Shown piece after piece: positions 16,612 to 26,152 of a stretch of 64,000 nt of DNA; positions within the stretch are counted from its first letter, which is position 1, and every line of letters begins with the position of its first letter. A program made the translations under genes and the position numbers. The stretch is from positions 1 through 64,000 of the forward strand of contig JAHRVB010000134.1 in NCBI GenBank assembly GCA_019090895.1. Direction: 5' to 3'. The stretch is from Kangiellaceae bacterium. GTDB taxonomy: Bacteria > Pseudomonadota > Gammaproteobacteria > Enterobacterales > Kangiellaceae. The notes below the pieces were generated by a model. The model ran no database searches. It had not been told where the DNA came from and worked only from the letters and a program-made list of their open reading frames with translations.

Positions 16612-18894
16612 ATGAATTATAATTTTAAGAAGAACAAACTTGCCATATTGGTTGCAGCTTCCTTGCTGTCCTCAGGTAATGTAATTGCCGCTGATGAAGC
16701 TGAAGATGCAGCTGAAAAAGAAAGCGGTGTACAAACTATAATCGTTACTGCTCGTAAGACTGAAGAAAGCTTACAAAATGTTCCGGTGGCGATTACCGCA
16801 ATTGATGCCAGTGATTTAGAAGATGCAGGAATCAGTGTTTTAACTGAGATTCAACAGTTCTCACCAAATACTACTTTGCAAAGCAGTCGTGGTACTAACT
16901 CGACATTAACTGCTTTTATTCGAGGAGTAGGCCAAGAAGATCCACTTTGGGGATACGAGCCTGGCGTTGGGATTTATATTGATGATGTATATGTAGCTCG
17001 TCCACAAGGCGCGGTGCTTGATTTATTAGATGTCGAAAGAATCGAAGTACTTCGTGGACCTCAAGGTTCGCTTTATGGAAAAAATACCATCGGTGGTGCG
17101 ATTAAATATGTCACTAAACGGATGAGTGGTGAAACTGAATTTGGCGTAAGAGCCACTATTGGTGATTACTCTCGGACTGATCTTAAAGTAAGCGGTCAGA
17201 TTCCATTAATTGAAGACAAACTATATCTTGGATTTGCTGCGGCAACATTACAACGCGATGGTTTTGGAAAGTTTGTGACGTCTGATTTAGATGGTCAAGA
17301 TAGAGAAAACTATAACAAAGATGTTGTCGCTGGACGTTTAACACTTGAATATTCGCCGAGCGAAGAATTATTTATTAAAATGGCTTACGACAAGACTGAA
17401 GATGAGTCTAATTCTAAAGGTGGTTATCGTTTATTGCCAAGTTTGTTAACGGATGCACCGGTGCCTGATTCAGTCTATGACTCCTACACCAGTATGCCGA
17501 CCTGGAATAAAGTCGAAACAGAAGGTTATAGTTTAACCGTTTCTTACGATGTTAATGAAGATTGGTCATTTAAATCTGTTACTGCAGGGCGAGAGAGTTA
17601 TTCGCCAACTAATATAGATTTTGATAATACTAGTCTGCGAATTTTTGATGTTCCTGCATTCTATGACGATGAGCAGTTTAGTCAAGAATTCCAAGTTAAC
17701 TATAATACCGATGGACTCGACTTCGTATCTGGGCTTTATTATTTCGATGGTGATTCATGCGGACATTTTGACGCTATCTTAGAAGTTCTTGGTAATTCCA
17801 TTGGTTTCCCAGGTTTAACTCGAGAAGTTAAGGGTTGTAACGATTCAACGAGTAAAGCGATTTACGCTCAGGGTTCGTTTGATCTTTCTGATAGAGTTTC
17901 AATGACTTTGGGAGCTCGATATACCCAAGAAGAAAAAGAAGCTTATGTTTTTAACGGATTAGTTTTCGATACTATCTACCCAAGAAGTGGATGGGTACCT
18001 GGTTATGTTCGTGATGACGCGGCTATCGATGCGAGTATTGTTGAAGTGCTGAATGATTCTGAAGATTGGAGCCGATTTACTCCACGTGTTGGCGTTGAGT
18101 TTCAACAAAATGAAGATGTCATGTGGTATGCGAGTTATTCTCAAGGTTTTAAATCGGGACTATTTAATCCGAGAGCAACAACGGCAGAACCAGCAGCGGA
18201 TCCAGAAATCGTCGATTCATATGAATTCGGTGTTCGTAGTGACTTTGGTAGAAATCTGAGAATCAACACTACCGTTTTCTTGCTTGACCACAAAGATCGT
18301 CAGTTTGTCAGTGTTCTTCCAGGTGTAAACCCAGGTGATTTAGATCAACGATTAGGCAACATCGGTGAGTCCGATGCAACGGGTGCAGAAATAGAGGTTA
18401 AATGGGCTGCGACTGATTCATTAGATATTAATTTATCCATTGGTCTTATTGATGCTGATTTCTCAAACGCTATTACAAATGACGAAAATGGCGAGATGGA
18501 TATTTCAGACCGTTTCTCGATTATTAATACGCCTGAAACGACTGCAAATGTTGGTTTCAATTATAACTTCGGTAATTCGTTAGGTGACTTTAGCTTCAGC
18601 GGTAACTACTACTATCGCAGTGATTATGAGTTATCAGTGCTCGATAACTTGTTAACTCAAGATGGTTATGGGCTAGCGAACTTAAGTTTAAATTGGTATA
18701 GCGATGATGGTCAATGGCAAGCAGGATTACATGCTAAAAACATCACTGACGAAGAATATTTAGTCGGTAACTATACTTTTGTGACTCCAGATGGATCAGG
18801 TGGTTATATTCCAGGACTTGGCGGTGACAATACTCTGATTGGTTATTTTGGCGACCCTCGGACGATTGCTTTAACCGTTGGATATCAATTCTAG
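16612..18894 (+). CDS. TonB-dependent outer-membrane receptor (PHB locus)
   Basis: 760 aa. Signal peptide of about 26 residues (LLSSGNVIAADEA). A TonB-box-like TIIVTARKTEES is followed by the plug with IEVLRGPQGSLYGKNTIGGAI (about residues 143-163) and a beta-barrel ending in the aromatic strand ALTVGYQF. An AGGGGA ribosome-binding site precedes ATG 16612. It is divergent from the GntP permease, and its promoter region holds the palindrome shared with the second divergent pair of this locus. A strong terminator follows, so the depolymerase gene downstream is probably transcribed separately. The natural reading is a receptor for 3-hydroxybutyrate oligomers released from PHB; this is inference from context, as no such substrate is established for the family that I know of. 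Confidence 0.9.
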   Translation: MNYNFKKNKLAILVAASLLSSGNVIAADEAEDAAEKESGVQTIIVTARKTEESLQNVPVAITAIDASDLEDAGISVLTEIQQFSPNTTLQSSRGTNSTLTAFIRGVGQEDPLWGYEPGVGIYIDDVYVARPQGAVLDLLDVERIEVLRGPQGSLYGKNTIGGAIKYVTKRMSGETEFGVRATIGDYSRTDLKVSGQIPLIEDKLYLGFAAATLQRDGFGKFVTSDLDGQDRENYNKDVVAGRLTLEYSPSEELFIKMAYDKTEDESNSKGGYRLLPSLLTDAPVPDSVYDSYTSMPTWNKVETEGYSLTVSYDVNEDWSFKSVTAGRESYSPTNIDFDNTSLRIFDVPAFYDDEQFSQEFQVNYNTDGLDFVSGLYYFDGDSCGHFDAILEVLGNSIGFPGLTREVKGCNDSTSKAIYAQGSFDLSDRVSMTLGARYTQEEKEAYVFNGLVFDTIYPRSGWVPGYVRDDAAIDASIVEVLNDSEDWSRFTPRVGVEFQQNEDVMWYASYSQGFKSGLFNPRATTAEPAADPEIVDSYEFGVRSDFGRNLRINTTVFLLDHKDRQFVSVLPGVNPGDLDQRLGNIGESDATGAEIEVKWAATDSLDINLSIGLIDADFSNAITNDENGEMDISDRFSIINTPETTANVGFNYNFGNSLGDFSFSGNYYYRSDYELSVLDNLLTQDGYGLANLSLNWYSDDGQWQAGLHAKNITDEEYLVGNYTFVTPDGSGGYIPGLGGDNTLIGYFGDPRTIALTVGYQF

Positions 18895-18920
18895 TTGTGA
18901 CGTAAAATATGATCTGTCCT

Positions 18921-18946
18921 AGCCGAGCTATATGCTCGGCTTTTTT
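18921..18946 (+). terminator. Rho-independent terminator
   Basis: AGCCGAGC (18921-18928), 5-base loop, GCTCGGCT (18934-18941), then TTTTT. It closes the TonB receptor gene at 16612-18894. Confidence 0.9.
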
Positions 18947-18981
18947 GTAAATGAGGAAGCGACTATTGATGAGAAACAATT

Positions 18982-20079
18982 ATGAAAATAAAAGTTATTA
19001 ATAAGTACCACAGTGTTCTTGGACCTAGAAAACTACGACTAGGATTAGCCGCGCTAATGAGTACTCTGCTGTTTAGTTGTAGTCAAGCAGAAGACCACAA
19101 ACAAAGCGTTAAGTTGACACTGGATACCACTAATATTACGGTGTCTGGGATTTCATCAGGCGGTTATATGGCGACACAATTTCATCTCGCTTATTCAGAA
19201 ATTGTATCGGGTGTCGGCGTGATAGCTGCCGGTCCTTATGGATGTGCGAAGGGTAATCTTAAAGTTGCACTTTCAGAATGTATGAATAATCAAAATACCA
19301 TCGAAACAAAGCTGTTCATCGATAAGGCCAAGCAGTTAGCGGCAAACGGAGATATAAGTCCATTATCTAATCTTTCATCGGATAAGATTTGGATATATCG
19401 AGGTACTAATGATTTAACGATTAGTGGTAATGTATCCAAATCGCTAGAGCAATTTTATCAGAGTCAGTCTGCTGATGTGGTAATAGAACCGCCGCTCAAT
19501 TCAGGTCATGGATTTCCGACGATGAACCAAGGAGTAGAGTGCGACCGAACCGCTTCACCTTATATTAATACGTGTAAATTGGACGCCGCTGGAAAGCTCT
19601 TGTCTGCAATCTTACCTCGCTTGAAGGAGCCTTCAGGTGACTCTTCGATAAAGCATGAAAGTTCGCCAAGTGGAGATAATGATGCGAGTGGAGAAAGGGC
19701 AACTGGCGGTGAAATAGTGGCCTTTGAGCAAGGTCAGTTTTTGGACCAAGGAAGAGATAATACTCTGGCGGATACTGGTTACTATTATGCACCTAAAAAA
19801 TGTTCACAAGGTCACTTGTGCAAAGTTCATATCGTGTTTCATGGATGTCAACAAAATGCCGATTCAATCGATAGGACGTTTATTAATAACGCGGGATATA
19901 ATCGCTGGGCAGATGCGAATAATATCGTTGTTATCTACCCACAAACTGAGGCTTCATTTGTTCCTTTGAATCCGAAAGCATGTTGGGATTGGTGGGGATA
20001 TACCGGCGAAGATTACTTATCTCGTAACAGTGAACAACTCAAGCATATTTACAATATGTTGATAGGGTTGTCTCAGTAG
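18982..20079 (+). CDS. PHB depolymerase-family esterase lipoprotein
   Basis: 365 aa. The N-terminus ends in a lipobox-like LLFSCSQ, so the protein is probably a membrane-anchored lipoprotein. The alpha/beta-hydrolase core has the lipase box G56-I-S58-S-G60 (nucleophile S58), an acidic residue in YRGTNDLTISGN and a histidine in NSGHGFPTMNQ. These come in the order expected for PHB depolymerase-type esterases. A Ser/Gly/Asp-rich linker (about residues 213-240) leads to a C-terminal segment with HIVFHGCQQN and VVIYPQTE, which are also typical of this family. Expected to cleave poly- or oligo-(3-hydroxybutyrate) at the cell surface or in the periplasm. It is convergent with the oligomer hydrolase at 20173. 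No separate substrate-binding domain is visible. Confidence 0.83.
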   Translation: MKIKVINKYHSVLGPRKLRLGLAALMSTLLFSCSQAEDHKQSVKLTLDTTNITVSGISSGGYMATQFHLAYSEIVSGVGVIAAGPYGCAKGNLKVALSECMNNQNTIETKLFIDKAKQLAANGDISPLSNLSSDKIWIYRGTNDLTISGNVSKSLEQFYQSQSADVVIEPPLNSGHGFPTMNQGVECDRTASPYINTCKLDAAGKLLSAILPRLKEPSGDSSIKHESSPSGDNDASGERATGGEIVAFEQGQFLDQGRDNTLADTGYYYAPKKCSQGHLCKVHIVFHGCQQNADSIDRTFINNAGYNRWADANNIVVIYPQTEASFVPLNPKACWDWWGYTGEDYLSRNSEQLKHIYNMLIGLSQ

Positions 20080-20172
20080 GTTTTTGAACCGTTTAATCAG
20101 GCTGAACTAAACAGCCTAGTTGTAATGTCATATCGTATTTTTTACATAGATAATCTAATTTGCGTTCACTAT

Positions 20173-22260
20173 CTAGTCCGGAATTACTAATCGAGAAATA
20201 CGGTTTGAACGTTGTAACTCGATTGGGAATTTTGGTCTGTGGCTAATAGAAGGTAAGTCTTCTAATCGAGTTTCTTGCAACACGGCTCCAATAGTATTTC
20301 TTGTTTGGGTATGAATAACTTGGCTGGCCGGAAGAGCTTGATGTTCTGTTAAGTGTTGCATCATTAGATCAAGCGATTGTTCGAAGTAATAGTGCAAAGA
20401 GATGTAACTGCCTGCGTAGTGAGGGAGTGCGTTGAAAGCATCAAAATGATGAGCGTTGGTAACTTCGTAGTAACGAATGTTGGCGGTGCCTTTGTCAGCT
20501 GTTTTATTGTTTTGGTGATTGAGTAGTGCATTGGCGTAATAGGGTCGAGAAGAATGGTTTGGTTGAATTAAGCTGTCTTGGCGACCGTGTACAATAATGG
20601 TAGGGCGAGAATGTGTGATTGCGCTCGCCATTAATTCATCCACTCCTTTTACCATCCGCTCTGATTTCGATAGTTCGTAAAAGCACTTAGCGGTTTGATA
20701 ATCGGTCCACTGTTTTGCATTGTATAATTTGATACCGGCGGTGGGCGGGATGCCATTGCTGCTACCAAATAAATCAGCTCTTTGTGTGATATTCAAAGAG
20801 ATCGGTTTTTGATTTGAATCCAGCGCAGCGTAATAGACTCCACAAACATTGTCTTCGATGGAAAATCGACCGACTTGGTTGGTGTAATTAGTGGCCAATG
20901 CTGGCCATAGTTCAATAAATTGCATCAGCGGTGAGAGTCGCTGTTGGTTATCTTTAATCCCCAGACTGCTTAAGTAAGCCAACGATTCATTGGCGAGCTC
21001 TTCAATTGAATTACCTTGTAAGAAACCATCTTTCTTTAAGGACTGACACCAGTCTTGTAGTACCTTTTTTTGCGGTTCTGAAGTAAATCCAAACGGTTGA
21101 CCTTGCGCTTGCGGAGTCAGAAGAGTGCAGGGCGCGAACATATTGATAACCGTGAAGTAATCAAAACTCGCTAAGCTGTGGGTGGGTACCGTTTTAGCAC
21201 CTTGAATTATTTCTATCGAATCGTTTTGATGAACACTGACATTTGGCTCAGCGACTACTACACCGTCAAAGAAGCCTGTTTGGTCCAGCTCACCCGCTTT
21301 AAGAGAAGCGACTCCCCCATTTGAAATACTAGCGGCGACGATCGTTGTGTTCTTTGCTGTGAAGATTGGCACGGAAGAATTATTTTTTGATGCAGCATTT
21401 TCTGGATTATTTGTTTCATCTCCTAAGAAATGTTGATTGAGTTGATACAGTGCAAATTGCCCGGCTTGAAGAACGAACAGCCCAAAATCTTTTTCAATGT
21501 TCTTTTTTGAATAAGCCTGTTTAACTGAAATAGCGTGTGGATGTTTTTTTAAGAAATCGGATTTCTTAGTATCATTGGTTTCAATTTCCTCAGAGAATAA
21601 TAAATCCTGTTGAGCGGTATAATTACCTTGAACGTCAAACCCTTTCGATTCATCGAAAAAATAGAATCCAGTGCCTGTTCCTTTATCGGTATACGCGACT
21701 GCACAGCGTTGCTTAAGTGCCCAAGTGCCAACCGTTCCCACAGCGCCATAAATTCCTCTGGAACCCGAGCTAGCAGCAACAATAATACAGGGAGCGGTCC
21801 GATTAAAATTATCTGGAATTTGTAACAATAGTGTTGCATCGAGGTGATTGTTCTTATCGATTGTATAACTTAAGTATTCATAGCCAGGAACCGCTGGTGT
21901 ATCTTTATTAGGACCGAACAGTTTTCCATAGCCCGAGCCTTCAGTTGTGTCGATGAGCGCAATGGTATTGTTAAAATAGGCTGATCGTCTTAACCAGCGA
22001 AAATCGACATCACCTTTACGTGGGGGCAGTGTTCTTTTTTGCAGTTGTTGATGACTCCAGCCGGCGGTTAAAAGATCATCTTCACGACCATCAAAGTAAG
22101 TTTTGATGGTTTTGTGTGCTACAAAATCTGGTTTTGACAGTAATGACAATTCATCGACCGAAGGGGCGGCTAAGAGAGGCAGGCTAAATAAAGACAAAAT
22201 ACATAGTTTTCCTAATAGAAAACTAACATTATTCTTCCTTAGCCAATGGTTATTCCGCAT
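20173..22260 (-). CDS. D-(-)-3-hydroxybutyrate oligomer hydrolase
   Basis: 695 aa, matching the full length of the 3HB-oligomer hydrolase family. It has a signal peptide (about residues 1-32, LFSLPLLAAPS). The nucleophile motif is S-I-S313-N-G-G, as in the S-x-S-N-G pentapeptide described for the Ralstonia enzyme. The C-terminal part has IIVHGRQDSLIQPNHSSRP and NAHHFDAFNALP, which supply the acid and histidine. It hydrolyses short 3HB oligomers to monomers, here presumably in the periplasm. It is divergent from the 3HB dehydrogenase, and the intergenic region holds ATAGTACTAT, the palindrome core also found upstream of the permease and receptor. Well supported by motif, length and neighbours. 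Confidence 0.9.
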   Translation of the reverse strand: MRNNHWLRKNNVSFLLGKLCILSLFSLPLLAAPSVDELSLLSKPDFVAHKTIKTYFDGREDDLLTAGWSHQQLQKRTLPPRKGDVDFRWLRRSAYFNNTIALIDTTEGSGYGKLFGPNKDTPAVPGYEYLSYTIDKNNHLDATLLLQIPDNFNRTAPCIIVAASSGSRGIYGAVGTVGTWALKQRCAVAYTDKGTGTGFYFFDESKGFDVQGNYTAQQDLLFSEEIETNDTKKSDFLKKHPHAISVKQAYSKKNIEKDFGLFVLQAGQFALYQLNQHFLGDETNNPENAASKNNSSVPIFTAKNTTIVAASISNGGVASLKAGELDQTGFFDGVVVAEPNVSVHQNDSIEIIQGAKTVPTHSLASFDYFTVINMFAPCTLLTPQAQGQPFGFTSEPQKKVLQDWCQSLKKDGFLQGNSIEELANESLAYLSSLGIKDNQQRLSPLMQFIELWPALATNYTNQVGRFSIEDNVCGVYYAALDSNQKPISLNITQRADLFGSSNGIPPTAGIKLYNAKQWTDYQTAKCFYELSKSERMVKGVDELMASAITHSRPTIIVHGRQDSLIQPNHSSRPYYANALLNHQNNKTADKGTANIRYYEVTNAHHFDAFNALPHYAGSYISLHYYFEQSLDLMMQHLTEHQALPASQVIHTQTRNTIGAVLQETRLEDLPSISHRPKFPIELQRSNRISRLVIPD

Positions 22261-22330
22261 TTTTCTATTCTCTTATCTTCAGACTGTGTTTTATGATATC
22301 AGTCAATCTAAGATAAAACGATTTTTGAGC

Positions 22331-22340
22331 ATAGTACTAT
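22331..22340. promoter_or_regulatory. Second copy of the PHB-locus palindrome
   Basis: ATAGTACTAT lies 70 bases upstream of the oligomer-hydrolase ATG and 72 bases upstream of the dehydrogenase GTG. With its flank (CATAGTACTAT, A, GTA) it matches the site at 16519-16532 at 14 of 15 positions. Confidence 0.55.
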
Positions 22341-22412
22341 AGTAGGACTGCGGTGAATCGCCTTGTTTGATACCGTGTCGCTTGAGTTAACCGTCATTGA
22401 GGCAAATGTTAA

Positions 22413-23177
22413 GTGTCTAACAAGAACATATTGATCACAGGTGCAGCCAGCGGCATAGGTAAAGGTATCGCTGAGTTTTTAGCCAATCGCGGAAATCATA
22501 TTATTGTGACAGACCTCAATTTGGATGCTGCTGTGGAAACAGCTGATTCAATTAAACAATCAGGCGGGTCTGCGGTCGCTTTTAAATTGGATGTATCGTC
22601 CCAGTCGGACATTGATACTCTATGTGGGTCTTTAAATTGTTCGGTTGATGTTCTTATCAATAATGCTGGAATCCAACATGTGGAAGCGTTAGAAAGTTTC
22701 CCTATGGAAAAATGGAATCAACTAATTCAAATTTTGTTAGTTGGTGTTGCTAGGTTAACTCAAGCGGTCATACCGTCAATGCAAGAAAATGATTTTGGTC
22801 GAGTTATTAATATTGGGTCTATCCATGCACTCGTTGCCTCACCTTTTAAAAGTGCCTACGTAGCAGCAAAACACGGCCTACTAGGGTTTTCAAAAACACT
22901 TTCACTTGAAGTCGCAGCCAAAAACATTACCGTTAATACCCTATGCCCAGCTTATGTACGTACACCACTTGTCGATAAACAGATTGCCGCTCAAGCGAAA
23001 GAGCATGGGCTGACTGAACAGCAAGTGGTCGAACAAATCATGTTAAAGCCTATGCCCAAGAAGGCGTTTATCGAAATAGAAGAGCTCGCAGGTTGTTGCG
23101 AATTCTTGATGAGTGATTATGCCAAAAACATAACCGCGCAAACCATTGTTCTCGATGGTGGATGGACCGCACAGTAG
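22413..23177 (+). CDS. bdhA: D-3-hydroxybutyrate dehydrogenase (SDR family)
   Basis: 254 aa short-chain dehydrogenase. The NAD-binding TGAASGIGKGIA is at about residues 8-19 and the NNAG motif near 85-88. The catalytic triad is S136, Y149 and K153 in SAYVAAKHG. The sequence around the active site (SIHALVASPFKSAYVAAKHGL) and the C-terminal LDGGWTAQ are typical of 3HB dehydrogenases. It oxidises D-3-hydroxybutyrate to acetoacetate with NAD+ in the cytoplasm, the last step of the local PHB pathway. The start is GTG at 22413 with GAGG upstream. No acetoacetyl-CoA transferase or thiolase gene is in the window, so activation of acetoacetate must be encoded elsewhere. Confidence 0.92.
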   Translation: MSNKNILITGAASGIGKGIAEFLANRGNHIIVTDLNLDAAVETADSIKQSGGSAVAFKLDVSSQSDIDTLCGSLNCSVDVLINNAGIQHVEALESFPMEKWNQLIQILLVGVARLTQAVIPSMQENDFGRVINIGSIHALVASPFKSAYVAAKHGLLGFSKTLSLEVAAKNITVNTLCPAYVRTPLVDKQIAAQAKEHGLTEQQVVEQIMLKPMPKKAFIEIEELAGCCEFLMSDYAKNITAQTIVLDGGWTAQ

Positions 23178-23377
23178 TTTTTATTCTCTAGACTCTAAAT
23201 TACGTTAATTCGAATAACACCCATCATTATCACTGGGTCTCGGTACTGGGTTTGTTTATTGTGGGTTAATGATTTCTCTCTTTCATATGGACTCGGTTAT
23301 TTGTGTTAGGATGTCGTCTTTGGGCTTCCGAGCGATCAATAACACGATTGTTCCTCCGTTTATTAAAGACTTCTGCT

Positions 23378-23917
23378 GTGGCAATAAAACCTACCATTTA
23401 TAAATTTAATGTCGTACTTTCCGATTTAAATCGAGATTTTTATCATAATTACAGTTTGACTGTCGCGTTGCACCCGTCCGAAACACAAGAAAGGATGGTT
23501 GCGCGGTTAATGGCATTTTGTATTAATGCTAATGACGAGCTCAAGTTCACCAAAGGACTGAGCGATGTTGAAGAGCCCGATTTGTGGCAAATTACCCTGG
23601 ATGACCAAATTGCCGTGTGGATTGATGTCGGTGAGCCTGACGCGGAAAGAATTAAGAAAGCCTCTCGTAAAGCCAAATCAGTGTTAGTTTACAGTTTCAA
23701 TTCAAAAAGTGACGTGTGGTGGGAGCAGTCTAAAGTTAAATTTAATCAACTACAGGCTGAGTATTTCCGTTTGGATTGTGACGGTATTAAAGCACTAGCC
23801 TCTCAACTTGGTAGAACAACAGCAATGTCGGTATTGATCACAGGTCAATCGGCTTTTGTGACCACTGAAGCCGGTGACTGTGAAGTGGTATGGCAGGCTT
23901 TGAATGAGGAGGACTGA
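23378..23917 (+). CDS. yaeQ: YaeQ family protein
   Basis: 179 aa from the GTG at 23378. This start gives the family-typical opening (AIKPTIYKFNVVLSDLNRDFY) and a length close to the roughly 180 residues of YaeQ; the longer frame from 23303 adds unrelated residues. YaeQ proteins have a PD-(D/E)xK nuclease-like fold of unsettled function. The blocks WIDVGEPDAERIKKASRKA and VYSF are conserved features. It stands alone, 200 bases after bdhA, on the same strand but probably not functionally linked. Ribosome-binding site weak. Confidence 0.88.
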   Translation: MAIKPTIYKFNVVLSDLNRDFYHNYSLTVALHPSETQERMVARLMAFCINANDELKFTKGLSDVEEPDLWQITLDDQIAVWIDVGEPDAERIKKASRKAKSVLVYSFNSKSDVWWEQSKVKFNQLQAEYFRLDCDGIKALASQLGRTTAMSVLITGQSAFVTTEAGDCEVVWQALNEED

Positions 23918-24115
23918 ATTGCCTTGGATCGGACTGCTTAATAAACTAGATTAGTTTGTCCTGAATTGCTATTAAATATCAACGTCAGAAGTAGCCAAGT
24001 TTCAGGTATAATAGAGACAAAGGAAATGCTGCATATCGAAAAATCAACAAATGAGGTAAAATCAATTTTATAAATTCGATTTTCCTCGGGATGTATGATT
24101 GTCATAAATTAGAAA

Positions 24116-26104
24116 ATGGATAAAAACAACAACAAAAGAATTCTTCGAGACGAAAAAACGGTTATTTCTGAAGTCGGAGCCAAGAGTAAATCTGCAGAGA
24201 GTAATTCTCAAGGCCAAGCTTTAGATTCTGGATCCTCAAAATTATCTAACTCTCAACAAAAAGCACTGACTGAAATAGATACCAGCTTTCAAAGCCATCC
24301 GACAGAGCAAGGCTTCGTAGACGCAAAGCGAGATGCTGATAAAGCATTGGCAGATAACGAAATCATTCTTAATCATCGTTTTGTCCTTAAACAAACGCTT
24401 GGTTCTGGAGGGATGGGAACCGTCTATAAAGCTCAAGACCTGCGGAAGGTGGAAGCGAGAGATAATAACCCCTACGTTGCTACCAAAATATTAAACAGTG
24501 ATTTCAAAAATCACCCAGACGCGTTTATTGCACTGCAGCGGGAAGCCAGTCGTTCGCATTTGTTGTCCCACCCTAACATCGTTACAGTTCATGATTTTGA
24601 TAGAGATGGTAATACTATTTACATGACAATGGAGCTGTTGGAAGGTGATGACTTAGAAAAAGTACTCGGTCAGCATAAGTCAGTAGGATTACCACAAGAA
24701 GAAGCCTTCGCCATTTTTACGGACTATTGTGTTGCACTCGAATTTGCGCATCAAAAAGGCATTATTCATAGTGACTTAAAACCGGGCAATATATTTGTCA
24801 CCAAAGAAGAGGGTACAAAAGTTCTCGATTTTGGAATCGCCAGACTTGCTCTAGAGTCAAAAAATACCGACCATTTTGACGCAGGACGTATTGGAGCAAT
24901 AACACCTGCGTATGCAAGTTTAGAGATGATTGGTCAAAAAGAACCTGACCCGAGTGATGATGTTTTCGCAGCCGCTTTGATTGTCTATGAACTACTAACA
25001 GGGCGTCACCCTTATAACACCATTTCAGCAGCTTCAGCGCTTGCTAAAGGCCTCCAGCCGGAACGCATTGAGAGTTTATCGAAACGACAGTGGAAGGCTC
25101 TCTCAAATGGACTTGAGCTTCGAAGAGAAAATAGGACATCGAGCATAAGGGAATTATTGGATGGTCTAACGCTACCAAAACAATTTCCAGTTTATTCAAT
25201 TTTTAGCGTTATCTTGCTGAGTTTTGTGGGATGGTTTGTTTACAATCAGTTTTTTGCAATGGATAAACTGAGCCGGGTTATTGACGAAACACTGGTTAAA
25301 GCAACGCAGTGTTTTGAGACGAAAGACTATCAATGCACCATTGAAAGTGCGAGTGCTATATTAGAAATGAGCCCAGACCACCAACAGGCTTTGGAGTTAG
25401 CCCACCAGGCCAAAATTAATCAATTAGCAGAGTCTGTAAACCAATGTGTAGCCGATCCGAAAGTAATCGAATGTGCTATAGAGGAATTTGAGCAACTAAA
25501 GACGTTTATTCCCAATACTGCGATGCTTAAAAAGATTGAACAACAGATTAATAGCAAACGAATTGAAGGAAAAATAGAGACAGCGCTATTGCAAGCTCAG
25601 CAGTGTGTTCAGAATAATGATTATGAGTGCGCCATAAAGCGAGCTGAAATCGTGCTGGAGTTGTCAGAAAACCATGTAGAAGCCGGTGATATTTATGGCA
25701 AAGCAACTGAGGCATTAAAAAATGCTAAAGCAACCAAACAAACAAATCAGAAAGCCTATAAAACAGCCTTTAGCAGCGCGAAATGGTGCTTTTCCAAAAA
25801 GGACTATGTCTGTGCAAGTCGACAAGCTAAAGTCGCGTTAAAATATAAACCTAGTGATGCAGCAGCAGATGAACTGTACCAAAATGCGATCTTCGCTGAG
25901 AAACAGCAACAAGAAAATCTAAAACGTGCCAACAAGGTCTTACAAGATGGTTACCTTTGCCTGGAAAAGCTGGATTATAGCTGCGCTATTGCTAAGTCCG
26001 AATCGGCATTAGAGTTCGTTCCGGGACACAGAAGAGCTTTACAGTTGAAGAAAGATGCGACAGACTTACAAAAGAAAGCTAAAAAGAGCATTGAAATAGG
26101 TTAA
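24116..26104 (+). CDS. Membrane Ser/Thr protein kinase with cysteine-paired TPR-like repeats
   Basis: 662 aa. A disordered N-terminus (about 1-85) precedes a Hanks-type kinase domain (about 88-345). The glycine loop is LGSGGMGTVYKA, the lysine is in VATKIL, and the catalytic loop reads HSDLKPGN (Ser replaces the usual Arg of HRD, so it is a non-RD-type loop). DFGIAR and an APE-like segment follow. One transmembrane helix (about 358-378) separates it from a C-terminal region expected outside the cytoplasm. That region has four TPR-like units, each starting with C-x7-C: CFETKDYQC, CVQNNDYEC, CFSKKDYVC, CLEKLDYSC. The paired cysteines could form disulfides. A lipoprotein gene follows after 48 bases and may be co-transcribed. 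Substrates unknown. Confidence 0.87.
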   Translation: MDKNNNKRILRDEKTVISEVGAKSKSAESNSQGQALDSGSSKLSNSQQKALTEIDTSFQSHPTEQGFVDAKRDADKALADNEIILNHRFVLKQTLGSGGMGTVYKAQDLRKVEARDNNPYVATKILNSDFKNHPDAFIALQREASRSHLLSHPNIVTVHDFDRDGNTIYMTMELLEGDDLEKVLGQHKSVGLPQEEAFAIFTDYCVALEFAHQKGIIHSDLKPGNIFVTKEEGTKVLDFGIARLALESKNTDHFDAGRIGAITPAYASLEMIGQKEPDPSDDVFAAALIVYELLTGRHPYNTISAASALAKGLQPERIESLSKRQWKALSNGLELRRENRTSSIRELLDGLTLPKQFPVYSIFSVILLSFVGWFVYNQFFAMDKLSRVIDETLVKATQCFETKDYQCTIESASAILEMSPDHQQALELAHQAKINQLAESVNQCVADPKVIECAIEEFEQLKTFIPNTAMLKKIEQQINSKRIEGKIETALLQAQQCVQNNDYECAIKRAEIVLELSENHVEAGDIYGKATEALKNAKATKQTNQKAYKTAFSSAKWCFSKKDYVCASRQAKVALKYKPSDAAADELYQNAIFAEKQQQENLKRANKVLQDGYLCLEKLDYSCAIAKSESALEFVPGHRRALQLKKDATDLQKKAKKSIEIG

Positions 26105-26152
26105 TTGAGTCGGTTTACTCAGATGGATAATCATTGAACAACGGAGCACACA

